Source of the DNA: Manihot esculenta
Taxonomy: Eukaryota > Streptophyta > Magnoliopsida > Malpighiales > Euphorbiaceae
Direction of reading: 5' to 3'
Assembly (NCBI RefSeq): GCF_001659605.2
Contig: NC_035171.2
Coordinates: forward strand, 11,538,614 to 11,602,613
Length of the DNA stretch: 64,000 bases
Below the pieces are notes generated by a model. That model was not told the origin of the DNA. It did not search any database and saw only the letters and a list, made by a program, of their open reading frames with translations. Shown piece by piece: positions 59,546 to 64,000 of this stretch. A program made the position numbers and the translations under genes. The stretch's first letter is position 1. The number at the start of each line of letters is the position of its first letter.

Positions 59546-61054
59546 CGTGAATAAAAAGTAATATTATGAATTTAACTTTTAAAAATTAGTGAACTTGTGG
59601 TTTTTATTCATTATTTTTCTTATTTATTATTAGAGAAAATAATTTTAATTTTTAAAATATAAAAGTTAATATTCTTAGTATAAAAATTTATAATTCGTAA
59701 TTTTAATTTTTCTTAGAAATTAATTTCTATATTTCTGTAAATATAAAAATCACAGATTTAAAAATTGAAAATTAATTTTTATACTTATTAAGTATACAAA
59801 TTTTTATATTTAATTAAAAATTAATTTTTATATTTATAAATTATAGTTAAAACCGTCTAAATTGATTTTTATAAGTATAAAAATTTGTATACTTATGAAA
59901 TATTTTATGAGTATAAAAAGTAAAATTATTTATTTACTATGATAACAAATAAAAAAAATAATGGATAAAATCTACAAGTTCACTAATTTTTAAAATTAAA
60001 ATAGTAATTTTTTAATTTTTTATTATTAACATAATAAATAAAAATAATTTTTTAATTTATAAAATATTAACCTCTTAAAGGGTATTTTGACTATTAAAAA
60101 CAATACAATCTCTAATTAATGATTAACTAATAATAATATATACTTTTTATTCATGAAATGATAATTTTATTAAATGAAAGCGTTTAGTTTTTTAGTGAAA
60201 ATTTAATAAATAATCATAGATATTTCAAAATCCTATTCAGAGAAGGTTGATCTATTAAAAAATAAAATAATTCAATAAATATTTATTTTATTTATCAAAA
60301 TCGAGCTCTTAATCTTTCACTTTGAGGGAAAAGAATAATAAATCACTCATTTTAACACTCTTTTATTTTTTTAAGGCATTATAATAAACATAATTAATAA
60401 TTTTTAGATATAGATATAATTTTTTTATATTTATTTTTTAAAATAAATATTAAAAAGATTTCCAATTACACTCTTATGCTAAAGGGAAAAAAAAAAAATC
60501 AATTTCCTAAGCATGGGTGTGGTTTTTTAGGCTATTTTTGTTAAAATAAAAAATTAGTTTTGTTAGATATGGTTGCAAAAATAAATATTAAAAAAAAATC
60601 CAATTACACTCATTACTAGACACAGTGGAGAAGAATAAAAAATCAATTTTCCTTATACACTAATAAAAAATTTTTCTTAGAAACTCTAATATATTAGAAA
60701 CGGTGAAGAAGATGAAAAAAATTAAATTAGAATATAAAATCAGTTTTACTAGACATAGGTGTGACCTTCTTTAATATTTATTTTTTTAAATAAATATTTT
60801 TAAAAAAATTATTTGTCAATCAACCCTAATAAAATTCAGCTCTCTATATAAAAGCACATTCTAATAAAATATTTTTAAAATAAACACGTTGACACTCACA
60901 TATTTACTCTAATAATAATGTATTTAAATAAATTAAAAAAAATTTTAAATTCTACTCTTTCAATTTCTATTTCAAGAAAAAATATAATCTAAGTTTGATT
61001 AATACACTCTGATTTATAATAACTCTAATAAGATTTTACTTATTTCAAAGTACG
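59546..61054. other. AT-rich intergenic DNA with diverged repeats
   Basis: No gene. Around 60430-60800 a unit containing AAATAAATATTAAAAA, TCCAATTACACTC and a 'GGTGTG'/'AGACA' part recurs about three times in diverged form. Confidence 0.5.
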
Positions 61055-61512
61055 GATGACCATTTGATCGGTTCGATTTAAAATCGAACTAAATCAATAA
61101 ATCGAAAACTGAAATTTTAGTATTTATGAAAATCGATTCGAATCGATTTTGGTCAAAAATTAAATCGAACCGAACCGGTCTGATTCGGTTTGATTCGGTT
61201 CGATTTGATCAGTTTCGATTTTTAATAAATTTTTTATTTTTTACACTTTATTTTTAATATTTTAAAATTTAATTAAAATATTTTAATTTTAATATAATTT
61301 AATTTCTCTAAATTATTGGAAATAACATATTATTATCATTAATCGGTTTGATTCGATTTTTTTATTTTTTTTAAACAAAATCGAGCTGAACTGAAATAAT
61401 TAAAATTTCTAAAATTAAAAATCAAACCGAACCGAATTGAATAAAAAATCAAATTAAAATTTTAAATTAATTTAATTTAATCAATTTTTTCGGTTTGAAT
61501 CGAATACTCTTA
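61055..61512 (+). repeat. 430-bp dispersed repeat, CG-rich copy
   Basis: The longest and least decayed copy: TTTGATCGGTTCGATTTAAA at the left, AACCGAACCGGTCTGATTCG near 61156, the AT-rich core with TTTTACACTTTATTTTTAAT, and end CGGTTTGAATCGAATACTC. Opposite orientation to 31735-32190. Confidence 0.8.
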
Positions 61513-64000
61513 ACCTAATTATTACTGCAAAAGTAATGAAAACTTTCAAGTTTCATAAAATCATTGAGGTTTAGGAAATATTTTTTAAATTATATTTATA
61601 TTAAATATTTTTCTTAAAGTATATTGCCTGCTGAGCTTCCAGATTTATTAATACACGTTATTTGTCGCGGTGTATCAAGCGATATTTCAATTAGCTAATA
61701 TATTATTATTTTTTAGTGTAAATTATACTTAGTATTAAAATAATAAATAATAAAAACAAACTTTTAGATAATTATTTTAATTTTATTGCAAGTTTAATAA
61801 AATATTCTACTTAATTATTTCATAGATTAGTTGATAACATAGGAGGATGGATTTTTTTATAAAAAAATTGATGTATCGTACATTGAACTATTTAGTATTA
61901 TTTCGATAGTTCAACACTAAATTGATAGGAATTATTTTCAATTTCAATACTAAATCTATCTCCATTGTGTTGTTGTATAACACTCTTCTTCTTTTTTTTT
62001 TTTTGTTTTTAAATAGGGGTGGAGGAGTCGAACCTTTAACCTCACAAGACTATAAGAATGCACTTTTCACCAGATAAATTTTATATATAATTATTTAATT
62101 TTTTGAATTTTATGTGATAATAATACAATAAAAAAATAACATAATAAAAAATAATATCGAAATAAAAATTTTAATTGATGACTTACCGGTAAAATAAAAA
62201 AATAAAAAATCAAATTATTTAGAGTTGGATCTATTAGTTTTTAGGTTAATTAAAAAAATTAATATCGATTGAAATAATGATAAATATTATTTTATTATAT
62301 TTTTTTAATATTTTATATTTAATTTGTATTTTATAATTCATATAAATTTTTTTTCATAAAGAATTAAAGTAAAAAATGGCATGTATAACAATATTGTTGA
62401 AATATTTAAAGATTCTTTTAATAAAAAAAGACTTACATTATAATCAACTGGATAATTTAAAAAATTAATGTTGTTTATTTTTATATTCATGAAAAATTTG
62501 AAATATCGCTCAGTCAGATTACTCTTATCAACTATTGTATCATTATAATTCCCTAATATATATTGAGATTTCACATCTGAAACTTTAATAATTTAAAATA
62601 TTATACTGAAGGAAATAAAATCATAGGTTTGTTTTCATTTTTTTTACATTTATTAAATAAATTGTGTTACATGCTAAATTATTAATTAAATAATTATTTT
62701 AATATTAAATTTCAATTGAATTGAATGTAAAAGAAAAAATGAAAAAATAAAATTTTTATCAATATAAATCGTTGCAAACCACAAATCGTCTGGGTGTTCA
62801 GTCTTGATGATATCCAGATAAAATAACAATCGAAAAATTTTAGAATAATTCTAAGAGGATTAAAAAGTGAAAAAATTTTTTAGTGCTAACTCTATGTCTT
62901 TTCTATAAATTTTAGAGACTTACAAAAGAATTTTTCAAGCAGCACAACCTCTCATAGAATGCCTTTTGTACTAAAATTTCAGTGTTTTAATAAAATAATA
63001 TTTATTTATTTATTTAACTAATTAAATAAATAAATTAAACCTATAATCTAAAATTTTAATAAATAAAACATATAAATTTTAAACAATTTTAATTAAGTCA
63101 CTATTTTATTAATTAAATCAAAATTATAATTATTTTAAATTATAATTTTATATTAATATCAATTTATATATAATCGAGTCTTATTTAATTTAATTTTTCA
63201 TTTTATTTTTTTATATAATTTTTTATACGTCTAATTTATTAAATTATATATATTGATAATAAATATAATTAATTAATTAATTAATTAATTTAAAAATTAA
63301 GATGATTATCTAATAATATATTTTTAATTAATTAATTAATTAATATAATTCTTTATATTATATATATATTGAATAATTTTTTTTATTAAAATTGATTGAA
63401 TCAGATTATTGAAATTGATGTAGATGTAAAAAAAATTAATTTTATTATTTAAAATTTTAATTTTAAAATAAAAATATAAAAAGTCATAATCTGTTAAATT
63501 ATACTTTTTAAATATATATATATATATAAACACGTAATATTCACAATAAATAATAGGGTGTTTGGTTTTGATTTAATTTCAGATATACATAGGAATTGAA
63601 ACTGAATTAACATTTTCATAAAGTTTTGATTTGGTTCTTTATTATTTTAATTTCGATCTGATTCCAAATTCTTAATATATATATATAGTTTTTGTTTTCG
63701 AGAAAAGTAAAGATATTAAGTGTATAAAACAACATTTAATATATATTTTAGTTACTTTTTTGTTATAGCTGAAGTATATATGTAATAAATTATTAAATGT
63801 ATTAAAACATAGAAATACAATTGAAAAGCTTATAGTTCATGTTGGCGATCGATCTAAAAATTTTATTTAGGGGTGTGATTTTAATGAATGGTTAATAAAA
63901 ATAAAATATATATTTAAAAAATTTATAAAAATTAATAAAATAATATAATTTATTTATTTTTTATTGATTAAAATGTAAGAAAATTTATTTTTTAGTCCCT
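61513..64000. other. AT-rich intergenic DNA
   Basis: No gene or known element. AATT/TTAA microsatellites lie at 63269-63292 and 63325-63343 and TA runs at 63514-63528. Minus-strand open frames at 62338 and 63336 are AT-composition artefacts. Confidence 0.6.

Noticed and set aside
61513..64000. Leu/Ile/Tyr/Asn-rich minus-strand open frames resembling membrane proteins
   Set aside because: They arise from AT-only composition.
1..64000. tRNA or rRNA genes and organelle DNA insertions
   Set aside because: None noticed; the only tRNA-related sequences are the retrotransposon primer binding sites.

Overview
The window looks like nuclear DNA of a flowering plant, a eudicot. It is AT-rich between genes, has spliced genes with GT-AG introns, and is filled with LTR retrotransposons, LINEs and small non-autonomous elements. 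Euphorbiaceae (cassava-like) is my guess from overall character; nothing here proves the species.

Left third (1-13.9 kb). Two ordinary, apparently functional nuclear genes face each other. The mitochondrial phosphate carrier MPT3/PHT3;1 lies on + (six exons, 937-6669, 372 aa). The V-ATPase subunit C gene VHA-C/DET3 lies on - (eleven exons, 13837-9370, 376 aa, one GC-AG intron). Both splice models close in frame over their full length. A broken coding fragment next to a long GAA tract lies at the left edge.

Middle (13.9-34.3 kb). This is a graveyard of mobile DNA: two internally deleted LINE copies with the same 3' tail (about 15.7 and 29.65 kb), a deleted copia element (17.4-18.6 kb), a 444-bp palindromic element with TG...CA ends and a 5-bp target duplication (19346-19789), and a DUF247 (UPF0481) pseudogene cut in two by a decayed copia element with rearranged LTRs (21729-26694). 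A repeat of about 430 bp occurs four times in the window (7.8, 31.7, 33.2 and 61.05 kb).

Right (34.3-58.0 kb). A 23.6-kb block of Ty3/gypsy chromovirus sequence sits inside an older minus-strand LINE, flanked by a perfect TCTAC duplication. It holds two related families, A and B, each with one intact gag-pol reading frame (1659 and 1662 codons), plus a truncated, frameshifted third copy (B type). Four long LTRs and one LTR tail are present. The joins do not fit a simple nested insertion: about 199 bp of LTR A is present on both sides of the B block. The LTRs carry clusters of a 13-bp inverted repeat around the TATA box and in the leader, a triple tandem repeat, and splice-like signals.

Last 5 kb (58.9-64 kb). 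AT-rich intergenic DNA with a fold-back element and one more copy of the 430-bp repeat; no gene seen.

No rRNA, tRNA or CRISPR feature was seen. All exon limits, terminal repeats and identity statements were read by eye, without alignment or database search.
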